A DNA stretch of 64,000 nt from Sinosporangium album (GTDB lineage Bacteria > Actinomycetota > Actinomycetes > Streptosporangiales > Streptosporangiaceae): positions 33,626-97,625 of the forward strand of contig NZ_FNCN01000012.1 of the NCBI RefSeq assembly GCF_900100605.1, written 5' to 3'. Under the pieces are notes generated by a model. That model was not told where the DNA came from, made no database searches, and saw nothing but the letters and a program-made list of their open reading frames with translations. The stretch's first letter is position 1. Every line of letters starts with the position of its first letter. Positions 45,288 through 53,919 of this stretch are shown here, one piece after another. The position numbers and the translations under genes were made by a program.

Positions 45288-45635
45288 ATGGCCTTCTTCA
45301 CTTTCCACCAGAACCCTTCGTGGGCCAAACTCGACATTGATCCCTCCTCGGGGATTGGTCCCTATATCATCATCGAGGCAGAGAACGCCAATGAAGCTAA
45401 CGCCCTGGCCGTAGACAGCGGCCTGTACTTCGACGGCAGCGGAGACTGTCCGTGCTGCGGCAACCGGTGGACCCCGCTTTGGGGCGACGAAAAAGGCTCC
45501 CATGCTCCGGAGATCGACGGAGAAGGTGTTACAGAGGTCCCCGAAACCACAAATTCTGATGGCTACGTGCATTACATGGATGGCCGCATCACTGCATTTG
45601 TGGTGGGTGAGAGCATGCAGGCCATTGCCACGTGA
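45288..45635 (+). CDS. Phage protein with CPCCG motif, unknown
   Basis: A 115-aa acidic protein; GAAGGAGAAATAGC precedes ATG 45288. A CPCCGNRW knuckle sits at about residue 54. It resembles small conserved actinophage proteins but I cannot name a function. Overlaps the next gene by four bases. Confidence 0.65.
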   Translation: MAFFTFHQNPSWAKLDIDPSSGIGPYIIIEAENANEANALAVDSGLYFDGSGDCPCCGNRWTPLWGDEKGSHAPEIDGEGVTEVPETTNSDGYVHYMDGRITAFVVGESMQAIAT

Positions 45636-46015
45636 ACTCGTACTACCACGCCCAATCATGCGCCCGCCACTGGGGAGGCGTCCCCGAAGACTACCTCCCC
45701 ATTCACACATTCATCGACTCATCGAAACAGGTAATCGGTGACGTACGACACCGATCCCTGTTCCACCACACGCTAGGCGTGTTCATGTGTGAGCGCATTT
45801 TCGGCGCCACAATCACCGTACACAAAAAGCATACGGCGGTTGAGGTGCCTGTGAGGCTCATCGCTGAGCGCCACATTCTAGAGGATCTCGGCTGGCTACC
45901 GTCGCCGGCCGACTATATCGACGGGATGCCTGTCAAGCCGTGGATGTCCGGCGCGAAACTCAAAACTGTGCCACTATCAACCCTCCTGAAAGGACTAGAA
46001 AACAATGAGCAATGA
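45632..46015 (+). CDS. DUF6915-like phage protein
   Basis: A 127-aa His-rich protein (SCARHWGGVPEDYLPIHTFID, RHRSLFHHTLGVFMCE) with the spacing of conserved histidines seen in the DUF6915 family of actinophage proteins, a possible metal site. GTG 45632 overlaps the gene before it. Confidence 0.6.
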   Translation: MNSYYHAQSCARHWGGVPEDYLPIHTFIDSSKQVIGDVRHRSLFHHTLGVFMCERIFGATITVHKKHTAVEVPVRLIAERHILEDLGWLPSPADYIDGMPVKPWMSGAKLKTVPLSTLLKGLENNEQ

Positions 46016-46550
46016 CAGTTTCATGGGTCTGACCATTGAGGGAGACCGCGATTTCAACCGCGTCCGCGCAGGCGAGCAGTGGGACGGGGACCGGGCCAGC
46101 CGGGTTCTCGCGCCTCTGATGGAATCGCCGCGCATCGAGGCGATCAGGTGGACCCAATACACGCCGTATTTCAACGACGGCGACGTCTGCGAATTCAGTG
46201 TCTACGGCGCTAGCTACAAGGTCAACGACCGCCCACTACCCGACCCTGCCGACGACTATGACGAGGAAGAGGATTTTCTCACCACCTATTCTCCCCGGCT
46301 GAAGGGGGGAAGGTATGAGCGTCGCGTACCGGGAACCGGACGGTACTTTGAGGATAATTATGTTAAGGCTGAGTGGGAGGAGTACGGCGATTTCTGTGCG
46401 CGCCATGACGACTATGACGCCATGAACGATTTTTCGAACTCCATCGAAGCTGGATACCTCGACCAGCTTTTCTATGATCTTTTTGGTGACCACGCTCGGG
46501 TCACCGTGTATAAGGACCGCATCGAAGTCGAGGAATACTCCCACGACTAG
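46005..46550 (+). CDS. Acidic phage protein, unknown
   Basis: A 181-aa strongly acidic protein (PADDYDEEEDF, DDYDAMNDF). It overlaps the previous gene by 11 bp. No domain recognised; the charge would suit a DNA mimic, which is speculation. Confidence 0.55.
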   Translation: MSNDSFMGLTIEGDRDFNRVRAGEQWDGDRASRVLAPLMESPRIEAIRWTQYTPYFNDGDVCEFSVYGASYKVNDRPLPDPADDYDEEEDFLTTYSPRLKGGRYERRVPGTGRYFEDNYVKAEWEEYGDFCARHDDYDAMNDFSNSIEAGYLDQLFYDLFGDHARVTVYKDRIEVEEYSHD

Positions 46551-46602
46551 ACCCAGCTCCTAACCTTAACCGTCTTGTACAAACCTCAATTGGAGAATGA
46601 TT

Positions 46603-46833
46603 ATGCGTAACGACTCGACTGATGCTCTTTGGAAGATCTTCGCTGAGGAACTGGAGAATGCTAAGGCCGCCGCTAAGGCTGTCGACCCTTACAAGGCGCT
46701 CGCCGTAGAAGCGGCAAAGTTGCGGGACGCTATGAAGGAAGAAGGCTTTGACCTCTTTGATGCGGAAAGAGTAGCTATCAATTTTGCGCAAAAGATGATG
46801 GAGCGAGAAATCGCCATCATGAAGCCTTTTTAA
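46603..46833 (+). CDS. Small helical phage protein
   Basis: A 76-aa largely helical protein (ELENAKAAAKAVDPYKALAV), perhaps coiled coil. ATG 46603 is chosen for GGAG seven bases upstream. Function unknown. Confidence 0.6.
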   Translation: MRNDSTDALWKIFAEELENAKAAAKAVDPYKALAVEAAKLRDAMKEEGFDLFDAERVAINFAQKMMEREIAIMKPF

Positions 46834-46847
46834 TCATACGTCCTACA

Positions 46848-46871
46848 CCCCCGGCGGCCTTCCGCCGGGGG
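46848..46871 (+). terminator. GC hairpin
   Basis: Perfect 10-bp stem (46848-46857, 46862-46871), loop cctt, after the small helical gene. The next gene has its own ribosome site right after it. Confidence 0.65.
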
Positions 46872-46888
46872 ACCGGGAGGGAAACACT

Positions 46889-47167
46889 GTGAACCAGTAT
46901 CTATTCCCCATCGAAGACATTTCAAGGATGTATTTTGAAGAGGGGATGCTTGTGCTCGAAACTCACGTGATCGGGGTGAAATCAGCGGAGATCGATAAGG
47001 ATTACATTAGGCGTGATGAACTCGTCGCGAAGCTAGACGAGTACGCAGAAAAGACGCAGAAGCGCCTTGACCACTATGTGCGGTCTGCGCTGCACGGATG
47101 CGCCCACGATGAGCAGACGGCTCTCGCCGAGATCCAAACTCTCAAGCGTCTCGTAACGGGAGACTGA
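46889..47167 (+). CDS. Small phage protein, unknown
   Basis: A 92-aa protein from GTG 46889 with GGGAGGG upstream. The C-terminal half is a charged helix (RDELVAKLDEYAEKTQKRL). No family recognised. Confidence 0.6.
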   Translation: MNQYLFPIEDISRMYFEEGMLVLETHVIGVKSAEIDKDYIRRDELVAKLDEYAEKTQKRLDHYVRSALHGCAHDEQTALAEIQTLKRLVTGD

Positions 47168-47518
47168 TTGAGTCTTACATTCATCCCTGGGAGCCTGTTG
47201 AACAAGACGCTGACCTTGCCCGCGGACGTGGCCATCGAACTCGCGTGGCTACCGCCGGGCGCCAGGCTGGAGTTTGAGGGACGCTCCTTTACCGTGATGG
47301 CCACGACAGAGGACGACCACAGTAGATGGAGCAGCCTGCATACGCTCGTCGTCGCCGATGAGGCCGGCCGCTTGTGGGGATCAGACTTCCGGCAAGGGCT
47401 GACGGAGTCACAGCATGAGAGCCCCTGGGAGTATGACGACGTCGCCGAGTTCAGTCTCTATCAGGCTGAACTCGTCACCACGGTCATGTACCGGCCCATG
47501 GCGGCGAAAGCAGCCTAG
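47168..47518 (+). CDS. Small phage protein, unknown
   Basis: A 116-aa protein from TTG 47168, directly after the previous stop. Predicted beta-rich (LEFEGRSFTVMATTEDD). Unknown function. Confidence 0.55.
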   Translation: MSLTFIPGSLLNKTLTLPADVAIELAWLPPGARLEFEGRSFTVMATTEDDHSRWSSLHTLVVADEAGRLWGSDFRQGLTESQHESPWEYDDVAEFSLYQAELVTTVMYRPMAAKAA

Positions 47519-47520
47519 GC

Positions 47521-47736
47521 ATGCCCCATGAGGTCACCGACGACTGTCACGCGATCCACTGCTACGTCCACGATGAAGACGAGCCGACCCCACAGGGCGC
47601 ACATGACGTGTGCCTGGAGTGCAACCACGTGTATCCCACGCGGGCGGATCTGATCCGCGCCTACCAGGAGAACGGCGTGGCTCGCGGCCCCCGGGGCGAG
47701 ATGTGGATCTGCCCCTACTGCTCCCACGACCTGTAA
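47521..47736 (+). CDS. Zinc-ribbon phage protein
   Basis: A 71-aa protein with CLECNHVY and ICPYCSHDL knuckles, i.e. a four-Cys zinc ribbon, and a His/Asp-rich N-terminus. It closes the plus-strand run before a terminator. Confidence 0.6.
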   Translation: MPHEVTDDCHAIHCYVHDEDEPTPQGAHDVCLECNHVYPTRADLIRAYQENGVARGPRGEMWICPYCSHDL

Positions 47737-47742
47737 CACTGA

Positions 47743-47768
47743 AGCCCCCAACCAGCCGGTTGGGGGCT
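47743..47768. terminator. Bidirectional rho-independent terminator
   Basis: An 11-bp perfect stem (47743-47753, 47758-47768) ending in ttt on the plus strand separates the plus-strand run from the convergent DUF4190 gene. Confidence 0.85.
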
Positions 47769-47771
47769 TTC

Positions 47772-48032
47772 CTATTGTGCGGCGACCACGAGCGCTAGCC
47801 ACACGAGCGACATGTAGCTGAGGATCAGCGCGGCCACCGCGATCCCGTTCCCGCCGCGGTGGCCGCGCTTGATCTGCCCACGGGCACTATGCCCCAGGGC
47901 AATCCCCACCAGGCCAGGAAGCCCCGCCAGGCACGGCATCAGGAGCGAGGTCAAGCCGAGGAGGAAGGCGGCCACGGCGAGCCCGGATGTTCTCGCCGGA
48001 GGCCCCCACGAGTGAGGGGGAGGATAATTCAT
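47772..48032 (-). CDS. DUF4190-type small membrane protein
   Basis: An 86-aa protein from ATG 48032, fixed by the ATGA overlap with the upstream gene. A P-rich cytosolic start (NYPPPHSWGPPARTSGLAV) and two helices around GxxLGxxARGQIKR are the DUF4190 signature. Confidence 0.7.
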   Translation of the reverse strand: MNYPPPHSWGPPARTSGLAVAAFLLGLTSLLMPCLAGLPGLVGIALGHSARGQIKRGHRGGNGIAVAALILSYMSLVWLALVVAAQ

Positions 48033-48640
48033 ACATCGACCCTGCCATCGCAAGCATGCCATGCATAGATCATGACGTCACCGCAGGAGGCTTGCCGTAC
48101 GGCCACCCGTATCCGATGGCCAGGCACGAAGCCTGGCCACGTAAGCCACCTTTTCAGCGCTGACTCGACTGGGCCCCGGACGGCGGCCACTAAGACCGGC
48201 CGCCCCCCGCACACTAGGACCTGATCGATTCGCCGCCGGATCTCATCTTTGAACTTCTCGAATTCTGGGAGCCGCCGGAGTTGTCGGGGTTGATCGCGGC
48301 AGCGTGGAGGGTCCCCCCAACTGAACCCTTCCGGCAGCTCTCCGTCACGCACCACACCGGCGGCGCCGCACCAGCAACCGGCTTCATGGCGCACCCACAG
48401 ACGCACAGTCTCGATGCCGGACCGGGTAGAAACCTCCCAGGCGTGAGCCGACCACGAGCCGCGCCGCCGATAGATCCGAGCCATTACCCGGCGAATCTCT
48501 CGCATGTCCGCATCCGCTACCAGCGCACGCCGATTCGTTTGCAACAGCGCGGAAATCAAGGGCTGTTCGGTATGTCTCTTTCTCGGCGCTTTCCCGTACC
48601 GCGCAGGTGGTATTCCTTCGACCCTAACTATTACCTTCAT
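48029..48640 (-). CDS. Phage-region basic protein, unknown
   Basis: About 203 aa from ATG 48640, which has GAGG nine bases upstream. Arg-rich helical protein with a CWCG and two more cysteines. No domain recognised. Coupled to the DUF4190 gene. Confidence 0.6.
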   Translation of the reverse strand: MKVIVRVEGIPPARYGKAPRKRHTEQPLISALLQTNRRALVADADMREIRRVMARIYRRRGSWSAHAWEVSTRSGIETVRLWVRHEAGCWCGAAGVVRDGELPEGFSWGDPPRCRDQPRQLRRLPEFEKFKDEIRRRIDQVLVCGGRPVLVAAVRGPVESALKRWLTWPGFVPGHRIRVAVRQASCGDVMIYAWHACDGRVDV

Positions 48641-48700
48641 GATAGGAACCTCAGAAGGCCCGACGGCGCCCTCTTCGTCCACACTTCACCTCCGCATAAC

Positions 48701-48733
48701 GATGCTCCCCGGCGACCTGGTCCGGGGAGCATC
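48701..48733 (-). terminator. Terminator hairpin
   Basis: A 12-bp perfect stem (48701-48712, 48722-48733) lies 20 bases after the stop of the endonuclease/phosphatase gene on the minus strand. Confidence 0.75.
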
Positions 48734-48753
48734 GTCGCCTTGTTGAAATTCGC

Positions 48754-49584
48754 CTACCTGTATTTAGCCAGCTTGGATTCGTCGATTTTGGCGAGGTCGA
48801 ATCGCGCGACGATAGGGTGATGATCGCTCACATCCTGGTCAGCGATCACCCAGTAATCCAAGATGGCCGGCCTCAACGCACCGGTCACATGGATCTGATC
48901 GACCCTGATCCTCCCGTGAATCGCTGTGGGCGCCCGTAAACTATGGTCCCCACGGCTATCCGCGACGTGGGCCGCAACATCTGTCATATCTGCGGCCCGT
49001 AGCGTCTGCGCGACAATAGGGTTTCCCCTCCACACCGGAGGACCTTCCGGCGCAGGCAATAGACAGCGAGAAGACCTGTTATACGGTTGCACGGAACTCC
49101 AGTCGATTTCCTCATCGCCCAGAGGGACGTGATTAAGATCCCCGCCTAAAAGCCCAAGGTGCTGAGGCTTATGAGTCCGAGCGAGGATCGTTTGAATTTC
49201 CATATTCGCTTGTACGGCGCTATAGCAGGATAGGTGAGCGCTCACTACCATGAGCGGTGCAGGCAGGTGAGGGATTTCGAACCACACCCCCGTATAGCCG
49301 TTTGTGAGTGCGTACATGTTGCTGTCGCACCCCATCCACCGAGCCTTCTCCGGACGCCACCCCACGGCCGTATACCCCTTGGTGCGGGAACGCCCCACCA
49401 TGATGCGGAGACCCGTGTCCGCCTCCGCTTGGGCGACCTGCCGGGCGTCCCTCTCCGGCCAGTCACTGCACTCCTGCAAAAGCAGGAAGTCGGGATTTAC
49501 TTCATTGATGATCCGCGCCTGGCCGATCCAACGGCCATCCTTACCGCCGTGTTGGATGTTCCAGCTCATAACTGTGATCTGCAT
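48754..49584 (-). CDS. Endonuclease/exonuclease/phosphatase-family protein
   Basis: A 276-aa EEP-fold enzyme. Motifs in order: MSWNIQHGG (metal/phosphate Asn), LLLQECSDW (metal Glu), VSAHLSCYS, GGDLNHVPLGD (D and N of the catalytic pair), RVDQIHVTG and SDHHPIVARF (final D-H). It hydrolyses phosphodiesters of nucleic acid or a phosphorylated metabolite. It stands in the minus-strand group that diverges from the XRE regulator, so it may be expressed in the integrated state. Confidence 0.88.
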   Translation of the reverse strand: MQITVMSWNIQHGGKDGRWIGQARIINEVNPDFLLLQECSDWPERDARQVAQAEADTGLRIMVGRSRTKGYTAVGWRPEKARWMGCDSNMYALTNGYTGVWFEIPHLPAPLMVVSAHLSCYSAVQANMEIQTILARTHKPQHLGLLGGDLNHVPLGDEEIDWSSVQPYNRSSRCLLPAPEGPPVWRGNPIVAQTLRAADMTDVAAHVADSRGDHSLRAPTAIHGRIRVDQIHVTGALRPAILDYWVIADQDVSDHHPIVARFDLAKIDESKLAKYR

Positions 49585-49653
49585 TCGCGTCTCCTGAACC
49601 GAGTCGACCAGGTTTTACACGGAGGTAGATCTAGAACCGGCGATTCTTCGCCC

Positions 49654-49794
49654 TCATGCTGGCCGCGGAGGCGGCACAGGGCACACCAGGCCAGCACACA
49701 ACGGACTAACCGCCACCGGCGGAGCGGTTACGTTAGCCACCCCAATAAGCACGGAGAGTCCGACCAGGACAGGGGTAAGCGTTTTCGTCAGCAT
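49654..49794 (-). CDS. 46-residue secreted or membrane peptide
   Basis: ATG 49794 lies three bases after the stop of the preceding gene, with GAGGA about ten bases upstream. MLTKTLTPVLVGLSVLIGV is a signal-like segment followed by a short Pro/Cys-rich tail (CAGLVCPVPPP). Confidence 0.5.
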   Translation of the reverse strand: MLTKTLTPVLVGLSVLIGVANVTAPPVAVSPLCAGLVCPVPPPRPA

Positions 49795-49797
49795 GGG

Positions 49798-50139
49798 TTA
49801 TTTTTCCTCGGAGCGGATAGTCTCGGGGTCCGGATAACAGATTGCACACTCGGCTTCCCCGCAGTGATGGGCGCACCCCCAACGGGCGCACCAATGGGGA
49901 TGCCGAGGGTCGTAATGCTCATCCAGTGTTCTAGGCCGAGACGAATCGGATAGCAGCCTTTGGGGAAGTGAAGAGGTCATATCCGTAATCTTTTCAGCTA
50001 TCGACAGCCCACCCTCGGTATCAATCGGGAGACTCCGAGGGAGGGCAGGACCGTATGTAAGGCTCGTCTTAACGCGCCACCCCCTCTTATTTTTTGAGAG
50101 CCCTCCCATCACCGGGAGGGCAAATCTAGAAACCGTCAC
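49798..50139 (-). CDS. Cys/His-rich small protein, paralogue of 50143-50613 C-terminus
   Basis: A 113-aa frame from GTG 50139 (an internal start is possible). Its end HPHWCARWGCAHHCGEAE and CAICYP matches in layout the end of the next gene (PHWC...C...CG...C..C.P). A treble-clef-like zinc site is likely. Confidence 0.55.
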   Translation of the reverse strand: MTVSRFALPVMGGLSKNKRGWRVKTSLTYGPALPRSLPIDTEGGLSIAEKITDMTSSLPQRLLSDSSRPRTLDEHYDPRHPHWCARWGCAHHCGEAECAICYPDPETIRSEEK

Positions 50140-50142
50140 CGG

Positions 50143-50613
50143 CTAGCCAGGCGCACTAGGAAAACACTCGGGGCACTGCATGTCGCCGCAAGAGCGTGTG
50201 CAGAAAACGTGATTACACCAATGCGGGCCAGGCTCGCACTGGTGGTCTGCGCTGGCAGCAGCGATTATGGATACGACTTTGTCCGGCCGATCGATCGGTA
50301 CTCTTTCGGCGGCAGATCGCGCCAGTACAAGTGAAAAGTTAGCTGTCCGCATTTCAGCGGAAACAGTCGCCACCACGATGCCGCCACTATAGACGACCAG
50401 TTCCGGGCTGAACCACCTTCTGGGGGTTTCCCCTACTGGAATATGGCCGGTCATCCGGACGGCCACCCGGCGATTCATGATCGAACGTACGCCATGAGAG
50501 GTCAGAAGGTTTTGGAGTGGCTGCAAAGCGTCCTCATCTCGGGCCGCCGCTGCCTCTGTATCCCGCGAACGGATCGCAGGAACGTGAACACTTCTAGGGG
50601 TAACATATTTCAT
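50143..50613 (-). CDS. Zinc-binding small protein of the early minus-strand operon
   Basis: 156 aa from ATG 50613, set by GGAGGTG eight bases upstream. Middle part beta-rich (RWFSPELVVYSGGIVVATVSAE), C-terminus with six cysteines (CEPGPHWCNHVFCTRSCG, CPECFP). First gene of the group divergent from the regulator. Confidence 0.6.
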   Translation of the reverse strand: MKYVTPRSVHVPAIRSRDTEAAAARDEDALQPLQNLLTSHGVRSIMNRRVAVRMTGHIPVGETPRRWFSPELVVYSGGIVVATVSAEMRTANFSLVLARSAAERVPIDRPDKVVSIIAAASADHQCEPGPHWCNHVFCTRSCGDMQCPECFPSAPG

Positions 50614-50787
50614 ACGGATCGCACCTCCGATGCGGTCCAGGGTCCGCGCGCTCCGTCCCTGTAGCGCGGCGGGCCCATTGCTTGTCGGGGTGCAATGGTC
50701 ACTCAAAGTGCAGGCACGCGCCAGAGTCTTAGTGCTCGGAGCGGTAATCCCTGGTCAGAAGGGCTCTAGCGGCGTACCGTAGTCACG
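50614..50787. promoter_or_regulatory. Divergent control region beside the XRE regulator
   Basis: 174 bp separating the minus-strand group from the regulator gene; operators of the regulator are expected here. I could not fix -35/-10 boxes or a repeat with confidence. Confidence 0.45.
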
Positions 50788-51921
50788 GTGAACTCATTTG
50801 CCGATGTCCTACGAGCCACACAGGCATCTCAACAGATCTCGCAGAGCGAGCTTGCCGAGGAAGTCGGACAGTCCCAAAAATGGGTATCGGACATCCTTCA
50901 GGGCCGCCGCGACACCAAGTGGAAGAAGGCCATAGAAGTACTAGACAAACTAGGATGGAGGGTACGAATAGAGCGCAAATGTGAGGACGATGATGTGAGG
51001 CGCAGACAGTTCACAACTTCGGTAGCGGCTATGGCGAGCGTGATCGTCATCCCGTCTGACAGGCTCAGCTCCTACCGAGACGCCGACTACGTGGAAGGGC
51101 TCGCACAGCACATCAAGCAGAGGAATTTTGCAATGGGAGGGGTCACGGTCCAGCGTGAGACCATGCACCACCTAGTCCTAGTGGAGCGAGAGACCCGCGA
51201 CACGAAGGACGTGGCGCTCCTCCTGGCTGCATCCGAGCTCGCCAGTCAGGCCGCCATAGCGCTGAACGACTCCGGCGGCGCCCACATCGCCGTGAGGGCT
51301 GGCCACTTGGCCGCCGATCTGGCCCGACGCGCCGCAGGACGCGGACATGATGCCCTGGCGAGAGCGATGGGCTCACTCTGCCGAGTCCTATACGATCACC
51401 GAGACTACGAGCAGTCTCTCGCGCTAGCTGCGCGTGCGCTACGCATACCAGACCTAGCTACCGAGCAGGCAGCCCGGCTACAGATCAGACATGCACGCGC
51501 GTGCGGGAGGGTCGGGTATGAGCATGGCGCGCGGGCGGGCCTCGACCAGGCTATGAGCCTCATATCTGACGTGGGTGGCCAGAACCGGGCTTTACTGGTG
51601 GGCGACATTGGAACCGGCCTGAGTGAGCTGGGCCTTGAATCCGCCGATCTGATCGGGCAAGCGGTCAACGGCGCGGGGGATAGCCTGCGTTTGCGATGCA
51701 CCCTCATGGCCCGTCAGATTCAGGCACAGATCAATGGGCCGTCTCCTGAACGAGCAATACCACTCTTGATTACCCTGGCGAACGCGTTGCCGTTCGTGGC
51801 GTCCACTCGCCTCGATAAGCGAGTGCGTGAAATCCTCGCGCTGGTCGAGGATCGTCCACACGGCTCAGACCTCAGGGCCGCCGCGGAGCACCTACGGTTG
51901 TTGGCGGCAGGTATCAAGTAG
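50788..51921 (+). CDS. XRE-type regulator with C-terminal TPR-like region
   Basis: A 377-aa protein. Residues 8-55 are a helix-turn-helix (QISQSELAEEVGQSQKWVSDI), followed by a basic linker and about 270 helical residues with TPR-like spacing (ALARAMGSLCRVLYDHRDYE). This is the layout of actinomycete quorum/signal-responsive XRE regulators. From its position and divergent arrangement it could be the lysogeny regulator; it may equally be a host-derived cargo gene. GTG 50788 is the start. Confidence 0.75.
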   Translation: MNSFADVLRATQASQQISQSELAEEVGQSQKWVSDILQGRRDTKWKKAIEVLDKLGWRVRIERKCEDDDVRRRQFTTSVAAMASVIVIPSDRLSSYRDADYVEGLAQHIKQRNFAMGGVTVQRETMHHLVLVERETRDTKDVALLLAASELASQAAIALNDSGGAHIAVRAGHLAADLARRAAGRGHDALARAMGSLCRVLYDHRDYEQSLALAARALRIPDLATEQAARLQIRHARACGRVGYEHGARAGLDQAMSLISDVGGQNRALLVGDIGTGLSELGLESADLIGQAVNGAGDSLRLRCTLMARQIQAQINGPSPERAIPLLITLANALPFVASTRLDKRVREILALVEDRPHGSDLRAAAEHLRLLAAGIK

Positions 51922-51922
51922 A

Positions 51923-51954
51923 TCTAGGCCCCCGGCAGACGTCGGGGGCCTAGA
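51923..51954 (+). terminator. Terminator after the XRE regulator
   Basis: A 12-bp perfect stem (51923-51934, 51943-51954) directly behind the stop codon. Confidence 0.85.
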
Positions 51955-52270
51955 TAGGGTTCAACGGCCGGCGCTTGCCCGTCCCTGTTGCGGACATCTG
52001 AACGGCGGCCCTGAGCCTCATCCCCCGCATGGGGTCGAACCTCCGCAAGAAACCTGTTCCCGGCTCTACTCATCCCCCTAAGAAGGACACAACCGACCAC
52101 AACGCACGACGAATCCTCAACAGAACCCATGGTTGCATCGCCTAGACGGCGTGTTACTCTGCTGCCAGCCCTGCGCAGCGCTTGAGCCAAGCTCGCGCTA
52201 CACCCCACGCAGGCTCTCACAGATCCTCTCCCGGCCCCCAGGCCGCGGACAAGCATGCACAGGAGTAGCT
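51955..52270. promoter_or_regulatory. Upstream region of the lsr2 gene
   Basis: 316 bp without a supported gene. TTGCAT (about 52134) and TTACTC (about 52155) form a weak promoter candidate with a 15-bp gap; GGAG six bases before 52271 is the ribosome site. Confidence 0.45.
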
Positions 52271-52636
52271 ATGGTGCGAAAGATCGTGGAGACCGTCACA
52301 GACGACATCGACGGCAGCAAAGCCGAGAGCACAATCAAATTCGGCCTCGACGGTCAAGGCTACGAGATAGACGTGTCGCCGAAGAATGAGCAGCGGCTAC
52401 GCAAGATCTTCGCGCCTTACCTGCTCAACGCGCGGGCCGTCGTCCGGCGGCGCACGCCATCGAGACGCCGTGCCAGCACGCGCAGTGTGCCTCCGGCAGC
52501 CGCCGTTCCTAGCATCGACTCCGCCGCCGCGCGGCGTGTCCGGGAGTGGGCTAGAAGTCAGGGTCTGGAGGTCAGCGCCCGAGGCCGCATTCCCCGCAAC
52601 ATCGTCGAGCAGTACAACGAAAGCAACGCGCAGTAG
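52271..52636 (+). CDS. lsr2: Lsr2-family nucleoid-associated xenogeneic silencer
   Basis: A 120-aa protein with the complete Lsr2 plan: N-terminal dimerisation strands (VRKIVETVTDDIDGSKAEST, IKFGLDGQGYEIDVS), a basic linker, and the C-terminal DNA-binding domain AAARRVREWARSQGLEVSAR with the RGRI hook followed by IPRNIVEQYNE. It binds AT-rich DNA and represses it. The phage copy may silence host or competing genes, or keep prophage genes quiet. Confidence 0.92.
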   Translation: MVRKIVETVTDDIDGSKAESTIKFGLDGQGYEIDVSPKNEQRLRKIFAPYLLNARAVVRRRTPSRRRASTRSVPPAAAVPSIDSAAARRVREWARSQGLEVSARGRIPRNIVEQYNESNAQ

Positions 52637-52693
52637 AGAAGTGCTACCCTGGTCGTGTGTACCGGCGGGACCTTTCTGCCCGTCGGTCCGCAC

Positions 52694-52722
52694 CGCCCCG
52701 GCTTCCTCGTGGAGCCGGGGCG
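52694..52722 (+). terminator. Terminator after lsr2
   Basis: A 10-bp stem (52694-52703, 52713-52722) followed by gtttt. Confidence 0.8.
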
Positions 52723-52767
52723 TTTTCATATCCGAAACTTAATTCATACCTCTGGGGAGGCAGCAGC

Positions 52768-53073
52768 ATGAGTCATCCCGTCGCAGACCACGACGGCGTC
52801 CGCGTCTTGGCGAGCCAGTGCTCGACGTGTATCTTCCGGCCAGGCAACCTCATGAAGCTAGCCCCTGGCCGGCTGCGAGAAATGGTGAATACCGCCATCG
52901 TCGCCGAGGGCGGACACATCATCTGTCACGACACCCTGCCCTACAGTCGATATGAAACAGCGGAAGCGGCGATCTGCCGGGGCTTCTGGAATCGGTACAG
53001 AAAGAAAATCCCCCTACTGTCCTACCTTGAGCAGGCCGGATGGGTCCGGGAAATCAGTCGGCCGGAAGACTAA
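52768..53073 (+). CDS. Actinophage conserved four-cysteine protein
   Basis: A 101-aa protein from ATG 52768 (GGAGGCAGCAGC before it). CSTCIFRPGNLMKL...CHDTLPYSR...AICRGFWNRY is a pattern I recognise from many actinophage genomes; the four cysteines may bind zinc or an iron-sulfur cluster. Function unknown. Confidence 0.7.
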   Translation: MSHPVADHDGVRVLASQCSTCIFRPGNLMKLAPGRLREMVNTAIVAEGGHIICHDTLPYSRYETAEAAICRGFWNRYRKKIPLLSYLEQAGWVREISRPED

Positions 53074-53088
53074 CCGAAACCGGAACCG

Positions 53089-53114
53089 AAACCCCGTTTC
53101 GAGAGGCGGGGTTT
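53089..53114 (+). terminator. Strong rho-independent terminator
   Basis: Stem AAACCCCG/CGGGGTTT (53089-53096, 53107-53114) running into a T-tract. Confidence 0.88.
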
Positions 53115-53214
53115 TTTCATGCCGATAGCCGGTACCCAAATACGAAAACGATTTTCAGCCAGATTTGCGCGCACAGCGAGGAAACTCCCCCGGCGGGGTC
53201 AAGCGAACTGGTTT

Positions 53215-53640
53215 AGGGGGTATACCCCTGGGGGGTTAGTTTAGGGTTATCCAGTTTTTTTGGTTTTGGGTGTTTTGTGGTTTTGTTTTCGGGTTTGGGT
53301 TTTGTGGGTTTGGTGGGTGGTTTGGTGGTTTGGAACTGGTTTTCGATTCTTTTTTCATATGGTGGGTGGGGGTGGGAACGCGCGTGCGCGTGTAGGGGGC
53401 TGGCTATTGGGGGGTGCTAGGGGGGATTCATTTTTGGGATGTTGGGGCTGTTGGGGGGATGGTTCGGGTGTTTCGGGCATTTGGGATGTTGTGGTGTTTT
53501 GGGGTGGGTTGGGGTAGTAGTAGGGCGTGACGGGGTGTAATTTTCCGATTATTTTGTGTGATGTCTAGGGTGGTGGGGGTTTTTTTGCGGGGCAGTGACC
53601 TGGGGCTTTGTGGCTGTTATTTGTTTGTGATGCGGGGAAG
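53215..53640 (+). other. G+T-rich, strand-asymmetric non-coding DNA
   Basis: The plus strand is almost only G and T over long runs (for instance 53250-53345), with scattered cgcgcg alternation near 53378-53391 and T and G homopolymers. It carries no codon-like periodicity or ribosome site. Such skew favours unwinding, R-loops or G-quadruplexes and could mark a replication origin or a packaging/control site; this is inference. Confidence 0.6.
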
Positions 53641-53644
53641 GGTG

Positions 53645-53662
53645 TTGGCACTTCCGTAACTT
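53645..53662 (+). repeat. 18-bp direct repeat, copy 1
   Basis: TTGGCACTTCCGTAACTT, identical to the copy at 53984. The TTGGCA could act as a -35 box; TAGTGT lies 16 bp further on as a possible -10. Confidence 0.8.
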
Positions 53663-53919
53663 CGGCTAGTGTTTGCAGTGTTCGGAAGCAAGGCCCGCCG
53701 ACACGGGGGCTGGCTACCGGCGGCAAGTTGAAAACAGAACACGGAACGGAGCGGCCAGTAAATAGGGCCGAGAGCGCTTGAAGCGCCGGTTGAGCGGATT
53801 TCACGCCAGGGTGGTGTGTGAATCTAGGCTCCCGGGGTTAGCGTTTCTGAGGCGGTTTGAGAGCCTCTCCGTTCCGAGCCGATCTCGCCGGTATGGGTGG
53901 CGATGGGAGTCAAGGGTGT

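Noticed and set aside
53260..53517. 85-codon frame in the G+T-rich tract
   Set aside because: It encodes only W/F/G/V low-complexity sequence with no ribosome site.
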